A DNA stretch of 64,000 nucleotides from VRUE01 sp963774405 (GTDB lineage: Bacteria; Actinomycetota; Thermoleophilia; Solirubrobacterales; 70-9): NCBI GenBank assembly GCA_963774405.1, contig CAVZEV010000012.1, positions 62,001-126,000 of the forward strand, given 5' to 3'. Numbering within the stretch: the stretch's first letter is position 1; each line of letters starts with the position of its first letter. The position numbers and the translations under genes were made by a program. Below the pieces are notes generated by a model, which was not told where the DNA came from, did not search any database, and was given only the letters and a program-made list of their open reading frames with translations. This document shows, one piece after another, positions 8,462 to 16,065 of the stretch.

Positions 8462-8824
8462 ATGGAGGATCTGGGCGAGCCCACCTCATACCTCGCGGTG
8501 CCGAAGGGGGTGCCGGTCTACTCGAGCGACGGCGAGCGCCTCGGCCGGGTCGTGCGGGTGCTCTCCGCCCCCAACCTCGACATGTTCGACGGGATCGTCT
8601 TCGACACCACGGTCGGGCCCGGCGGCCACCGCTTCGTCGACGCGCCCGAGGTCGGCGCACTCCATGAGCGCGGCGTGGTGCTGAAGATCGACGCCGCCGA
8701 GGCGGCGAAGCTGACTGCACCGGGCGCCAACCCGGGTGCGCTCTCGGTCAACCCGGGCGACCTCGCCGGCGGTCGCCAGGGTTTCTTCCGGCGCGCCTGG
8801 AACTCAATGACCGGCAGGCGCTGA
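8462..8824 (+). CDS. PRC-barrel-like small protein
   Basis: The 120-residue soluble protein opens MEDLGEPTSYLAVPKGVPVY. The strand-rich segment VYSSDGERLGRVVRVL resembles the PRC-barrel fold found in RimM and photosynthetic reaction-centre H subunits. A second segment includes FDGIVFDTTVGPGGHRFVDA. The C-terminus is basic. The fold call rests on pattern only and function is unknown. It stands alone between a divergent operon and the FKBP lipoprotein. Confidence 0.5.
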   Translation: MEDLGEPTSYLAVPKGVPVYSSDGERLGRVVRVLSAPNLDMFDGIVFDTTVGPGGHRFVDAPEVGALHERGVVLKIDAAEAAKLTAPGANPGALSVNPGDLAGGRQGFFRRAWNSMTGRR

Positions 8825-8854
8825 GACGTGACGTCTTTTTCGGCCCCGCTTTCG

Positions 8855-8860
8855 TAGGAT
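8855..8860 (+). promoter_or_regulatory. -10 element TAGGAT of the FKBP gene
   Basis: TAGGAT ends 9 bp before ATG 8870, again leaderless spacing. The identical hexamer and gap precede eno (55359-55364). Confidence 0.45.
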
Positions 8861-8869
8861 CTTCGCTCG

Positions 8870-9439
8870 ATGAAATTTTCGCTAATCGTCTTGGCGCTCT
8901 GCGCCGCCCTCGCGACCGCGGTTGCAGGCTGCGGCGGCAGCGATTCGTCGAGCAGCTCGACCGAATCGAGCGCATCCAGCGAAGCCTCGACCGAATCCGG
9001 TGAAGGCGCCAAAGGGTCCGGCGCCAAAGAATCGGGCGAAGGCGCGCCGAAGGCGAGCCCCAACGCGAAGAAGACGAAGCCCACGGTCACGGTGCCCAAG
9101 GGCGTCTCGCCGAATAATTTCGCCACCAAGGAAATCGAAGAAGGCACTGGCCCCGAAGCCAAAGCCGGTGACAAAGTGACGGTCCAGTACGTCGGGGTCG
9201 GCTATGACTCCGAAGAAGAATTCGATTCCTCCTGGAGCAGGAACGAACCGTTCAGCTTCACCCTCGGTGCCGGGGAAGTGATCAAAGGCTGGGATCAGGG
9301 GGTTGAAGGAATGAAGGTCGGCGGCCGCCGCGAGCTGCTGATCCCCGGCGACCTCGCCTACGGCCCCGAAGGCCGCCCACCGACGATCGGGCCGAACGAA
9401 ACACTGATCTTCGTGATCGACCTACTCGCCGTCGAATAG
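8870..9439 (+). CDS. FKBP-type peptidyl-prolyl isomerase lipoprotein
   Basis: The 189-residue protein has a signal peptide ending in the lipobox AVAGC (Cys about residue 21). A long Ser/Glu-rich linker (about residues 25-75) precedes an FKBP domain. Diagnostic FKBP stretches are GDKVTVQYVGVGYDSEEEFDSS, FTLGAGEVIKGWDQGVEGMKVGG and the final ETLIFVIDLLAVE. It should sit on the outer face of the membrane and assist folding of secreted proteins. Glutamate is encoded almost only by GAA, unlike the GAG-rich neighbours. The same bias appears in the PpiC and collagen-like genes. The 3' end overlaps the convergent IclR gene by 18 bp. Confidence 0.93.
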   Translation: MKFSLIVLALCAALATAVAGCGGSDSSSSSTESSASSEASTESGEGAKGSGAKESGEGAPKASPNAKKTKPTVTVPKGVSPNNFATKEIEEGTGPEAKAGDKVTVQYVGVGYDSEEEFDSSWSRNEPFSFTLGAGEVIKGWDQGVEGMKVGGRRELLIPGDLAYGPEGRPPTIGPNETLIFVIDLLAVE

Positions 9440-10171
9440 GCGGCCGGCCGCCTTGGCGGCAGTCCTAACGGCGTCTGCGAGCTCGTCCTCCCTGCCACGG
9501 AAGCGCTGGGTTGGCACGGGCACCGAGATCGCCGCCACGGCCCCGTCGCTGCCGCCGATGGCGGTGCCGACGGCGCAGATGCCCTCGGTGTGCTCCTCGC
9601 GGTCGTAGGCGACGCCTGAGGCGAGCACCCCGGCAAGCTCATCGAGCAGCTCGGCCCGCGAGACGATCGTCGCCGGTGTGAAGCGCTCGAGCCGGGCGGG
9701 GAGGAGCGCCTTCGCCTGCTCCAGCGGCATCGCCGCCAGCAGCGCCTTGCCGTTGGCCGTGCAGTGGAGCGGGAAGAGCTCGCCGACCCCGGAGGCGGCG
9801 CGCAGCCGGTGCGGTGCGGGGAGCTGCTCGACGAAGCGCACCGCCGCGCCGTCGAGCACGGCCAGGTCGACGGTCTCCTCGAGGCGGCGACGCAGGTCGA
9901 GCAGGACCGGGCGCAGCCGCTCGCCCAGCGCTTCGCGCCGAGCGCTCGCGAGCCGGATGATGCCGCTGCCGAGGCGGGCGCGGCCGTCGCTTCCCTGCGC
10001 GATCAGATCCTCCTCGGAGAGGGCGGCGACGAGTCGATGCACCGTCGACTTCGGCAGCTGCGTCGCCGCCGCCAGATCGCTGGTCCCAAGCCCCTCGGGG
10101 GCAGCCTCGAGGGCCCTGAGGATTGACCCCGCGCGGGCTATCGCCTGAACGCCGTGGCGGCGCTCACTCAT
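9422..10171 (-). CDS. IclR-family transcriptional regulator
   Basis: The 249-residue protein starts MSERRHGVQAIARAGSIL, the standard opening of IclR proteins. A winged HTH follows (LGTSDLAAATQLPKSTVHRLV), then an effector domain with PLHCTANGKALLAAM and GICAVGTAIGG. I chose ATG 10171 because the upstream extension lacks family similarity and crosses the operator. The gene diverges from the flavin oxidase at 10228. Inverted GTTCC/GGAAC repeats between them suggest it controls both itself and the oxidase. Confidence 0.88.
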   Translation of the reverse strand: MSERRHGVQAIARAGSILRALEAAPEGLGTSDLAAATQLPKSTVHRLVAALSEEDLIAQGSDGRARLGSGIIRLASARREALGERLRPVLLDLRRRLEETVDLAVLDGAAVRFVEQLPAPHRLRAASGVGELFPLHCTANGKALLAAMPLEQAKALLPARLERFTPATIVSRAELLDELAGVLASGVAYDREEHTEGICAVGTAIGGSDGAVAAISVPVPTQRFRGREDELADAVRTAAKAAGRLFDGE

Positions 10172-10185
10172 GGGAGCTGCTTTGT

Positions 10186-10223
10186 GTTCCGCATTGTGGA
10201 AAGCATAGCTTGTATAGTGGAAC
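10186..10223. promoter_or_regulatory. IclR operator and -10 for the divergent oxidase
   Basis: GTTCC (10186-10190), GGAA (10198-10201) and GGAAC (10219-10223) form overlapping inverted repeats in the 56-bp divergent gap. TATAGT (10213-10218) is the -10 element, with a 9-bp gap to GTG 10228 (leaderless). Repressor binding would cover the -10. Confidence 0.5.
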
Positions 10224-10227
10224 AACT

Positions 10228-11556
10228 GTGCAGCCCGATTTCGACGGCACCGTGCTCCACAGGGGCGACGCCGCCTATGAGGAGGCACGCCGGGAGGCGG
10301 TCTGGAACGCCCGCACGCCGTCGCGCTACCCGGACCTGATCGTCCGCGCGGCGAGCGAGGAGGACCTGGTCCGGGCGGTGCGCCTGGCGCGCGCCGAGGG
10401 GATGAAGGTCGGCGTGCGCTCGGGCGGGCACAGCTGGGCCGGCAACCATCTCCGCGACGGCGGCATGCTGCTCGACGCCTCGGGGCTCAACGAGGTCTCG
10501 ATCGACGCCGGGGCGATGAGGGCCGCCGTCGGGCCGGGCTGCCGCGGCAACGAGCTGCTGGCCACCCTGGCCGAGCGGGACCTCTTCTTCCCCGCCGGCC
10601 ACTGCCCCGGCGTCGCCCTCGGCGGCTACCTGCTGCAGGGCGGCTTTGGTTGGAACGGCCGGGTCCACGGCCCGGCCTGCATGAGCGTCGAGGCGATCGA
10701 CGTCGTCTCCGCTGACGGCGAGCTCGTGCGCGCCGACGCCGAGACGCATCCCGACCTCTTCTGGGCCGCGCGCGGCTCGGGGCCGGGATTCTTCGGCGCG
10801 GTCGCTCGCTTTCACCTGCGCCTGTACCCGCAGCCCCGCCACGTCGCCAACGCGGTCTACCTCTACCCGCTCGAGTGCCTCGAGGAGGTCTTCGGCTGGC
10901 TGCAGGAGATCGGGCCGCGGGTGGCGCGCGAGGTCGAGCTGATGGCGATCGTCCACCGCGACCACGAGGGCGAGCTCGAGATCGCGGTCACCGGGCCGGC
11001 CCTCGTCGACACTGCCGAGCAGGCAGCCGAGGCGCTGGCGCTGCTCGAGACCTGCCCGGTGCGCGAGCGGGCGAAGCTGGCGGTGCCCAACGTAGAGGTC
11101 GGCCTGCCCGATCTCTACGCGGCGGTGCACGAGTCCTACCCCGACGGCCGCCGTTACGCGGTCGACAACATGTGGACCCAGGCGCCGGCGGCGGAGCTGC
11201 TGCCGGGGCTGCGGCGGATCGCCGAGACCCTGCCGGGAGCCCCGTCGCACATGCTCTGGATGAACTGGGGGCCGAGCCCGCCGCGGCCCGAGATGGCCTA
11301 CAGCGTCGAGGACGACACCTACATCGCCCTCTACGCGGTCTGGGATGACCCGGCCGAGGACGAGGCGAACGTCGCTTGGGCGACCGAGCGGATGCGGGAG
11401 ATGGAGGGGTTGGCGAGCGGCATCCAACTGGCCGACGAGAACCTCGGCCGGCGCCCCGCCCGCTTCGCCGCCGAGGCGAACATGGCGCGGCTGGACGAGG
11501 TGCGCGCCGCCTATGACCCCGACGGTCTCTTCCATCCCTGGATGGGGCGGCTCTGA
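10228..11556 (+). CDS. FAD-binding oxidoreductase, berberine-bridge-enzyme type
   Basis: The 442-residue protein has the PCMH/VAO FAD domain: RYPDLIVRAASEEDLVRAVRLAR, then VRSGGHSWAG carrying the flavin-linking His motif, then GHCPGVALGGYLLQGG. The C-terminal BBE segment ends with YDPDGLFHPWMG, the usual YDP-x-x-x-F terminus. Such enzymes oxidise alcohols, sugars or alkaloid-like substrates with bicovalent or monocovalent FAD. GTG 10228 is chosen because it follows the -10 at leaderless distance and begins at the conserved N-terminus. The next gene follows by 3 bp. Confidence 0.88.
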   Translation: MQPDFDGTVLHRGDAAYEEARREAVWNARTPSRYPDLIVRAASEEDLVRAVRLARAEGMKVGVRSGGHSWAGNHLRDGGMLLDASGLNEVSIDAGAMRAAVGPGCRGNELLATLAERDLFFPAGHCPGVALGGYLLQGGFGWNGRVHGPACMSVEAIDVVSADGELVRADAETHPDLFWAARGSGPGFFGAVARFHLRLYPQPRHVANAVYLYPLECLEEVFGWLQEIGPRVAREVELMAIVHRDHEGELEIAVTGPALVDTAEQAAEALALLETCPVRERAKLAVPNVEVGLPDLYAAVHESYPDGRRYAVDNMWTQAPAAELLPGLRRIAETLPGAPSHMLWMNWGPSPPRPEMAYSVEDDTYIALYAVWDDPAEDEANVAWATERMREMEGLASGIQLADENLGRRPARFAAEANMARLDEVRAAYDPDGLFHPWMGRL

Positions 11557-11559
11557 GCG

Positions 11560-12345
11560 ATGGGTGACCCGGCGCTCGAGCCCTATCTCTCACGGCCGTT
11601 GAGCCCGCCCGACCCGGCGGTGCTCGCCGCGATCGAGGCCGGGCCGATCGAGCCGTCCCGGGCGTTGGCGCTGACGGAGATCGACCGCCTGCTCGATCCC
11701 GCCCCGCTCGCCGCCGAGACCGGCTGGTGCTTCACGCCCGACCGGGTCGGCTACGTCGCCGTGCGCACGGCGATGCCGGGGGTGAGCGCCGAGATGGTCG
11801 ACTGGTGGTTCGACTGGCACCCACGCGACCCCGACCGCTACCGGCTCTGGCATCCGCTCGCCCACAGGGGCAACTCGATCGAGGCGCCCGCCGCGCCGGG
11901 CGCGAAGCGCCACTGGGGCGCCGTGCACCACCCGGTCGAGGACGTCGGCACCGGCACGGTCCACGCCCGCATCGTCTTCGGACCGCCGACCGCGGTCGGC
12001 TTCTCCAGCGACGCCCTCGGGGACCCCCGCGTGGCGACGATCGTCTGCGGTTACGTCGGCGACGACACTCGCCGCCTGCGCCACTCGGTGATGGCTCACG
12101 TCTTCCTCGCCGAGCCGGAGGGAGTCGTGCTGCGCAGCCACTTCTGGCTCGGCGCCGCGATCCGGCCATATCTGCCGGCGCCCGTGGCTGCGCCCCTTGC
12201 CCTCGCACTCGACAATCGCCTCGTCCGTCGCCTCTCGCTCCCCGCCGAGCTGCCGCGGGCGCTCGCCACCCACTGCGCCGAGGAGTACGCCAACCTCGCG
12301 GCGCTGCTGCCCGAGCTGCACGGACGTTTCGCCGATCCCGCCTGA
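11560..12345 (+). CDS. DAPG-hydrolase-like (PhlG-type) protein
   Basis: The 261-residue protein carries WWFDWHPRDPDRYRLWHP and KRHWGAVHHPVEDVG, the His/Asp-rich metal-binding pattern of PhlG-type C-C hydrolases, which cleave a phloroglucinol acyl group. Later HVFLAEPEGVVLRSHFWLG fits the same fold. It is probably co-transcribed with the upstream flavin oxidase and might act on its product. The substrate is not known from sequence. The ATG is 3 bp after the oxidase stop. Confidence 0.65.
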   Translation: MGDPALEPYLSRPLSPPDPAVLAAIEAGPIEPSRALALTEIDRLLDPAPLAAETGWCFTPDRVGYVAVRTAMPGVSAEMVDWWFDWHPRDPDRYRLWHPLAHRGNSIEAPAAPGAKRHWGAVHHPVEDVGTGTVHARIVFGPPTAVGFSSDALGDPRVATIVCGYVGDDTRRLRHSVMAHVFLAEPEGVVLRSHFWLGAAIRPYLPAPVAAPLALALDNRLVRRLSLPAELPRALATHCAEEYANLAALLPELHGRFADPA

Positions 12346-12387
12346 CCTCCCGTTTTTCGGCTCGACGCGGCGGGTAGCCGTTGGGCC

Positions 12388-12765
12388 ATGGAGGCGCAGG
12401 CCCAGGAGACGGAGGAGACGGCGCAGCAGCTGCTGCGAATCGAGCACGAGCTGGCGCGCGGCGACGGCGCCACCTACGAGCAGCACCTCGCCGAGGAGGC
12501 GCTGGTGGTGATCCCGGGCGACACCCTCGACCGGGCGGCGACGGTCGAGGCGATGGACGCCTCGCCGGGCTGGGACGAAGTCTCGATCGGGGAGGAGGAG
12601 GTGCGGGAGCTCGGGCCCGATGCGGCCCTGCTCAGCTACCGCTTCCGCGGCCGCCGCGGCCGCGACCACTACACGGCGACGCTCTCGAGCGCCTACGTCA
12701 GGGACGACGGCGGCTGCTGGAAGCTCGCCTTCCACCAGCAGACGCCCCACCCCGAGGGGGCCTAG
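12388..12765 (+). CDS. SnoaL/DUF4440-like protein (NTF2 fold)
   Basis: The 125-residue protein has the size and cone-fold pattern of SnoaL/DUF4440 proteins: an N-terminal helix (QLLRIEHELARGDGATYEQH), a central strand region and a terminal DDGGCWKLAFHQQTP, typical of the last NTF2 strands. No catalytic residue can be assigned. It follows the PhlG-like gene by 42 bp and may be in the same transcript. Confidence 0.6.
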   Translation: MEAQAQETEETAQQLLRIEHELARGDGATYEQHLAEEALVVIPGDTLDRAATVEAMDASPGWDEVSIGEEEVRELGPDAALLSYRFRGRRGRDHYTATLSSAYVRDDGGCWKLAFHQQTPHPEGA

Positions 12766-12769
12766 CCGC

Positions 12770-12791
12770 ATCGCTCCCGCGCGGGAGCGAT
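12770..12791. terminator. Perfect 22-bp palindrome between genes
   Basis: ATCGCTCCCGC followed by its exact complement with no spacer, 5 bp after the SnoaL-like stop. There is no T-tract. It could be a weak terminator or an operator for the next gene. Confidence 0.35.
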
Positions 12792-12801
12792 CATCCAACC
12801 C

Positions 12802-13836
12802 GTGCCAACCGCCTCGATCTACGCCGAACGGTTCGTCTCGCAGGGGCTGGCGGGGCGGCCGCAGCGTGACGCCACCGCCGTGGCCGCTCGCCTGCTTGCC
12901 GTGCAGGGCCAGGACCCGCGCGGCGCGCGGCTGGCGGTGCGGGCGCGCAGCGAGGGCCTCACGGCGGCCGACGTCGACCGCGCCCTGAGCGAGGAGCGCT
13001 CGCTGCTGATCACCTGGCTCAACCGCGGCACCCTGCACCTCGTCCGCAGCGAGGACTACCCGTTGCTGCAGATGCTGACGACCCCACCGCTGTCGACCTC
13101 GTGCAGCCGCCGCCTGCGCCAGGAGGGGGTGACCCCGCAGCAGGGGGAGAAGGCGGTGAAGACGATCGAGCGCTGCCTGGCCAAGGAGGGGCCGCTGACC
13201 CGGCAGCAGTTGCGCGAGCGACTCGACTCGGCCGGCGTGCCAACCGCAGGGCAGGCCCTGATCCACCTGCTCTTCCTGGCCGCCGTGCGGGGCGTTGCGG
13301 TGCGCGGGCCGATGGTCGGCAAGGACCACGCCTATGTGCTCGTTCGCGACTGGCTGGGCGCCGGCAAGCCGATCGAGCGCGACCGCGCCCTCGCCGAGCT
13401 CGCCCGCCGCTACCTGGTCGGCCACGCGCCTGCAAATGATCGCGACCTGGCCCGCTGGGCCGGGCTGCCGCTGCGCGACGCGCGCGCCAGCCTCGCGGCG
13501 ATCGCCGCGGAGCTGGTCGAGCGCGACGACGGCCTCGTCCATCTCGCCAGGCAGCCGCCCAGCGCCGAGGTTCCCGGCCCGCGCCTGCTCGGCGCCTTCG
13601 ACCCCCTGCTGCTCGGCTGGACCTCGCGCGAGCTGATCCTCGGCCCCCACACCCACCTGGTGACCCTGAACGGCATCTTCCGCCCCTTCGCCATGGTCAA
13701 GGGCCGCGCCGTCGGCACCTGGAAGCTCAAGCGCGGCAAGGTGACGATCGAGCCCTTGGGCAAGGTGTCGAAGGCCGCCGGCGCCGCTCTCGCGGCCGAC
13801 GCCGCCGACGTCGAGCGGTTTATGGCAAGCGCTTAG
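12802..13836 (+). CDS. Winged-helix DNA-binding protein (HTH_42 / AlkZ-like)
   Basis: The 344-residue protein shows the HTH_42 (former DUF1006) pattern: AVQGQDPRGARLAVRARSEG near the N-terminus, SLLITWLNRGTLHLVRSEDY with the conserved R-G-T-H-L stretch, and FDPLLLGW near the C-terminus. The family includes the interstrand-crosslink glycosylase AlkZ and many uncharacterised proteins. A DNA-repair role is possible but the glycosylase Q-x-Q site cannot be confirmed. GTG start; no clear ribosome site. Confidence 0.7.
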   Translation: MPTASIYAERFVSQGLAGRPQRDATAVAARLLAVQGQDPRGARLAVRARSEGLTAADVDRALSEERSLLITWLNRGTLHLVRSEDYPLLQMLTTPPLSTSCSRRLRQEGVTPQQGEKAVKTIERCLAKEGPLTRQQLRERLDSAGVPTAGQALIHLLFLAAVRGVAVRGPMVGKDHAYVLVRDWLGAGKPIERDRALAELARRYLVGHAPANDRDLARWAGLPLRDARASLAAIAAELVERDDGLVHLARQPPSAEVPGPRLLGAFDPLLLGWTSRELILGPHTHLVTLNGIFRPFAMVKGRAVGTWKLKRGKVTIEPLGKVSKAAGAALAADAADVERFMASA

Positions 13837-13881
13837 AACAACCGTGATTGGCCTGATCGAAGGCGGTAGCTGAGCTCAGCG

Positions 13882-15261
13882 TCAATTCAGGCTCGAGTCG
13901 AAGATGTCGGCGGCCGTGATCGGGAGCAGCCCCTCGACATGGTCGATCTGTTTGCGGGCGCAGGCCGCGTAGATCGGGCTGCCTGCGACCTTGGGGAGGA
14001 GGTTTGCCTTCTGTTCCAGGCCCGCTCGCAATGCCTGGCCGTTTGCCCGCGGGGACCACTTCGCCTCTCCGAGAAGAACGGCTTCCCTGCTCCTTCCCGC
14101 CAGAGCCACGGCATCGATCTCCGCTGAAGGTGAGTCTTGCCACCAGCGACCGATATCGACGATTTCGTCTCCGAGGTCGCCACTTGCTGCGAGTCGTACG
14201 AGGTGCTCGCGGAAAGCCGACTCCCAACGGCCGCCCATGTGGTCGTTCAGTTGTTCGCTCAGGACGGGCAGGATCTGTTTGCCGAGTCCTCGGCCTATCG
14301 CTGAGCGGTGCCGGTCGAGCAGGCCGAGCCAGAAGGCGAGGAAGTTGTCGGCGATGCGGTAGATGCGGCGCCTGGTGCGGGCGGGATTCTCCGTCACGGG
14401 GACCAACCGTTCGACGAGGCGTAGCTCGACGAGCCGGTCCAGTACTCGGGTTGGCTCTGTCCCAACCGCCTGGACGATCTCGTTGTGGCGTGTGCGTCCC
14501 GAGGCGATCACTCGCAGCACCAGACCGCCGAGGTCGCCCAGATCCCCCTCGGTTGCGAGTACGAGCCGTCCCTCGTCGAGCAGGCGACCGCCGGGGGAGC
14601 AGGCAAGGCGCAGGAGGTTTTGCTTGAGGCTCTGCTGCGTATCCCACCATTCCAGGTAGAGCGGCACGCCGCCGACGATTCCCCATACGAGGGCCTGGTC
14701 GCTCGGGGTCATGCCCTTCAGAAGCGCCGCGGCCTCATGCGGGCGGAACGGATGGACCAGAAGTGTCAGGTCGAAGCGCCCGTAGAGCGGCGCCCGCTCC
14801 TCCTGGATCGCCTCCATCCTCCGCACGGCGGAGCCGCAAAGGAGGATCCTCAACTTGGTTCCCGCGCGGGCTCGGTCCCAGAAAGCGCGCAGGACCCCCG
14901 GGAGCTCCGGGCTGACCTTGACCAGATCGGGAAACTCATCGATGACGAGCAGCAGGCGCTCCCTGCTTGCCGCCGCCGCGAGCGAGTCGAGAGCGTCGTC
15001 CCAGCTCGCGAACGGACGAGCCTCGAGATCGCGAGGGCCCAGCTTGACCACCTGGCCCGCCGCCTCACTGAGCAGCGCCAGCTCGTCTCCCGCGGGTCGT
15101 CCGGCACCGGTGTGGAAGACCGCGCGCTTGCCGCGGGCAAACTCCTCGAGGAGGGAGGTCTTGCCGACCCGCCGCCGCCCCCACACGAGCCCCAGCGCTG
15201 AGCCCGGCTGCTCCCACCAGGCCCCCAAAGCCCCAAGCTCCTCTCTGCGGTTGACGAACAT
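13882..15261 (-). CDS. AAA ATPase of the archaeal-ATPase/DUF234 type
   Basis: The 459-residue protein begins MFVNRREELGALGAWWEQPG. Walker A is GRRRVGKTSLLEEFARGKR and Walker B is LLLVIDEFPDLVK; sensor-like LRILLCGSAVRRME follows. The C-terminal half has a winged helix (DLGGLVLRVIASGRTRHNEI) and a nuclease-like region with VALAGRSREAVLLGEAKW, as in DUF234-type ATPases. Function is generally unknown. It is the first of two unrelated AAA ATPases flanking a toxin-antitoxin pair. A 33-bp palindrome lies over its promoter. Confidence 0.8.
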   Translation of the reverse strand: MFVNRREELGALGAWWEQPGSALGLVWGRRRVGKTSLLEEFARGKRAVFHTGAGRPAGDELALLSEAAGQVVKLGPRDLEARPFASWDDALDSLAAAASRERLLLVIDEFPDLVKVSPELPGVLRAFWDRARAGTKLRILLCGSAVRRMEAIQEERAPLYGRFDLTLLVHPFRPHEAAALLKGMTPSDQALVWGIVGGVPLYLEWWDTQQSLKQNLLRLACSPGGRLLDEGRLVLATEGDLGDLGGLVLRVIASGRTRHNEIVQAVGTEPTRVLDRLVELRLVERLVPVTENPARTRRRIYRIADNFLAFWLGLLDRHRSAIGRGLGKQILPVLSEQLNDHMGGRWESAFREHLVRLAASGDLGDEIVDIGRWWQDSPSAEIDAVALAGRSREAVLLGEAKWSPRANGQALRAGLEQKANLLPKVAGSPIYAACARKQIDHVEGLLPITAADIFDSSLN

Positions 15262-15267
15262 GCACAG

Positions 15268-15314
15268 AGGCTACCGACATCCAATGTAACTTACGTCAGA
15301 TGTAAGTTACATTG
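15268..15314 (-). promoter_or_regulatory. Promoter and palindromic operator of the AAA ATPase
   Basis: On the minus strand TAGCCT (15268-15273) ends 6 bp before the ATG. CAATGTAACTTAC (15282-15294) and its exact complement (15302-15314), 7-bp spacer, cover the -35 region. This is an AT-rich operator in a GC-rich genome. Confidence 0.55.
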
Positions 15315-15445
15315 ACGGTCTGTGTCTGCCCAGCGCGCCCTAGGCAGATTGAGCACGGAACCGTCCGTAAATCGGCGCACCCTGCGCGCCACGGGTATGG
15401 CGTCGATCCCTACGGTTGAGACGAATGGGCAGCGCAGCTATCCCA

Positions 15446-15463
15446 ATACCACTTCGGTATGTT
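15446..15463 (+). promoter_or_regulatory. Toxin-antitoxin promoter with operator
   Basis: ATACC (15446-15450) and GGTAT (15456-15460) form an inverted repeat that overlaps the -10 TATGTT (15458-15463), which ends 6 bp before the antitoxin ATG. The layout fits autorepression by the ribbon-helix-helix antitoxin. Confidence 0.5.
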
Positions 15464-15469
15464 CATCGC

Positions 15470-15727
15470 ATGGCACAACAAATTGCGGTTCGCATCCCAG
15501 ACGAGCAGCTACAGGCGCTGGACCGCGCGGTGGCCGCCGGCACGTTCGCCAGTCGCGCTGACGCCGTTCGCCAGGCCGTGACGCGACTGCTTGGGGAGCT
15601 CCGGGAGCAGCAGGTCGCTCGCGAATATCGCGAGGCCTACAGCCGGTATCCAGACGATCCCGCGATCGGCGAGGCCGGTGCGAAGCTCTTGGCCGAGGCA
15701 TTCAGGCGCGAGGAGGGGGCGAGTTGA
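15470..15727 (+). CDS. Ribbon-helix-helix antitoxin (MazE/ParD-like)
   Basis: The 85-residue protein begins MAQQIAVRIPDEQLQALDRAV, a ribbon-helix-helix strand and helix, then ASRADAVRQAVTRLLGEL, with an acidic/helical tail that would bind the toxin. ATG 15470 is chosen because upstream codons lack RHH character and carry the operator and -10. The stop overlaps the toxin start by 4 bases, so the two are translationally coupled. Confidence 0.8.
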   Translation: MAQQIAVRIPDEQLQALDRAVAAGTFASRADAVRQAVTRLLGELREQQVAREYREAYSRYPDDPAIGEAGAKLLAEAFRREEGAS

Positions 15728-16044
15728 GCCTCGTGGATCGAGGAGACATCTACGCCGGCGACATACCTGAGCTTGGCGTCAGGCCGGTTCTCGTGGTCAC
15801 CCGGCAGGTGGCGATTCCCGTGCTCTCCTCGGTGATCGTCGCGATGATCACCTCAACCGTCCGCGGAATTGCCAGCGAGGTTCCGCTCGATTCCGCCCAC
15901 GGGCTCTCGCAGCCGAGCGCGGCGAACTGCGACAACCTCATAACCCTCTCCAAGGGCCGACTCAAAGAACGCCTCGGCTCCCTCCCGTTCGAGGACATGG
16001 CCCGTCTCGACGACGCCCTCCGCTTCGCCCTGCAGCTTGACTGA
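15724..16044 (+). CDS. MazF/PemK-type mRNA interferase toxin
   Basis: The 106-residue protein has the MazF layout: RGDIYAGDIPELGVRPVLVVTRQ, containing the R-G-D/I-Y entry and R-P-V-L-V-V strand, then VIVAMITSTVRG and NCDNLITLSKGRLKERLG with the conserved N-x-D-x-(I/L) strand. These toxins cut mRNA at short sites. The start is TTG 15724 overlapping the antitoxin stop; GTG 15733 is an alternative. It sits between two AAA ATPase genes on the opposite strand. Confidence 0.85.
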   Translation: MSLVDRGDIYAGDIPELGVRPVLVVTRQVAIPVLSSVIVAMITSTVRGIASEVPLDSAHGLSQPSAANCDNLITLSKGRLKERLGSLPFEDMARLDDALRFALQLD

Positions 16045-16065
16045 ACGCAGCGGCTGAGCCGCTCG

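Noticed and set aside
11590..13656. 688-codon open frame on the minus strand
   Set aside because: It is antisense to four well-supported genes, is composed of Arg/Gly/Asp/His-rich random-looking sequence, and reflects the high GC of codon third positions.
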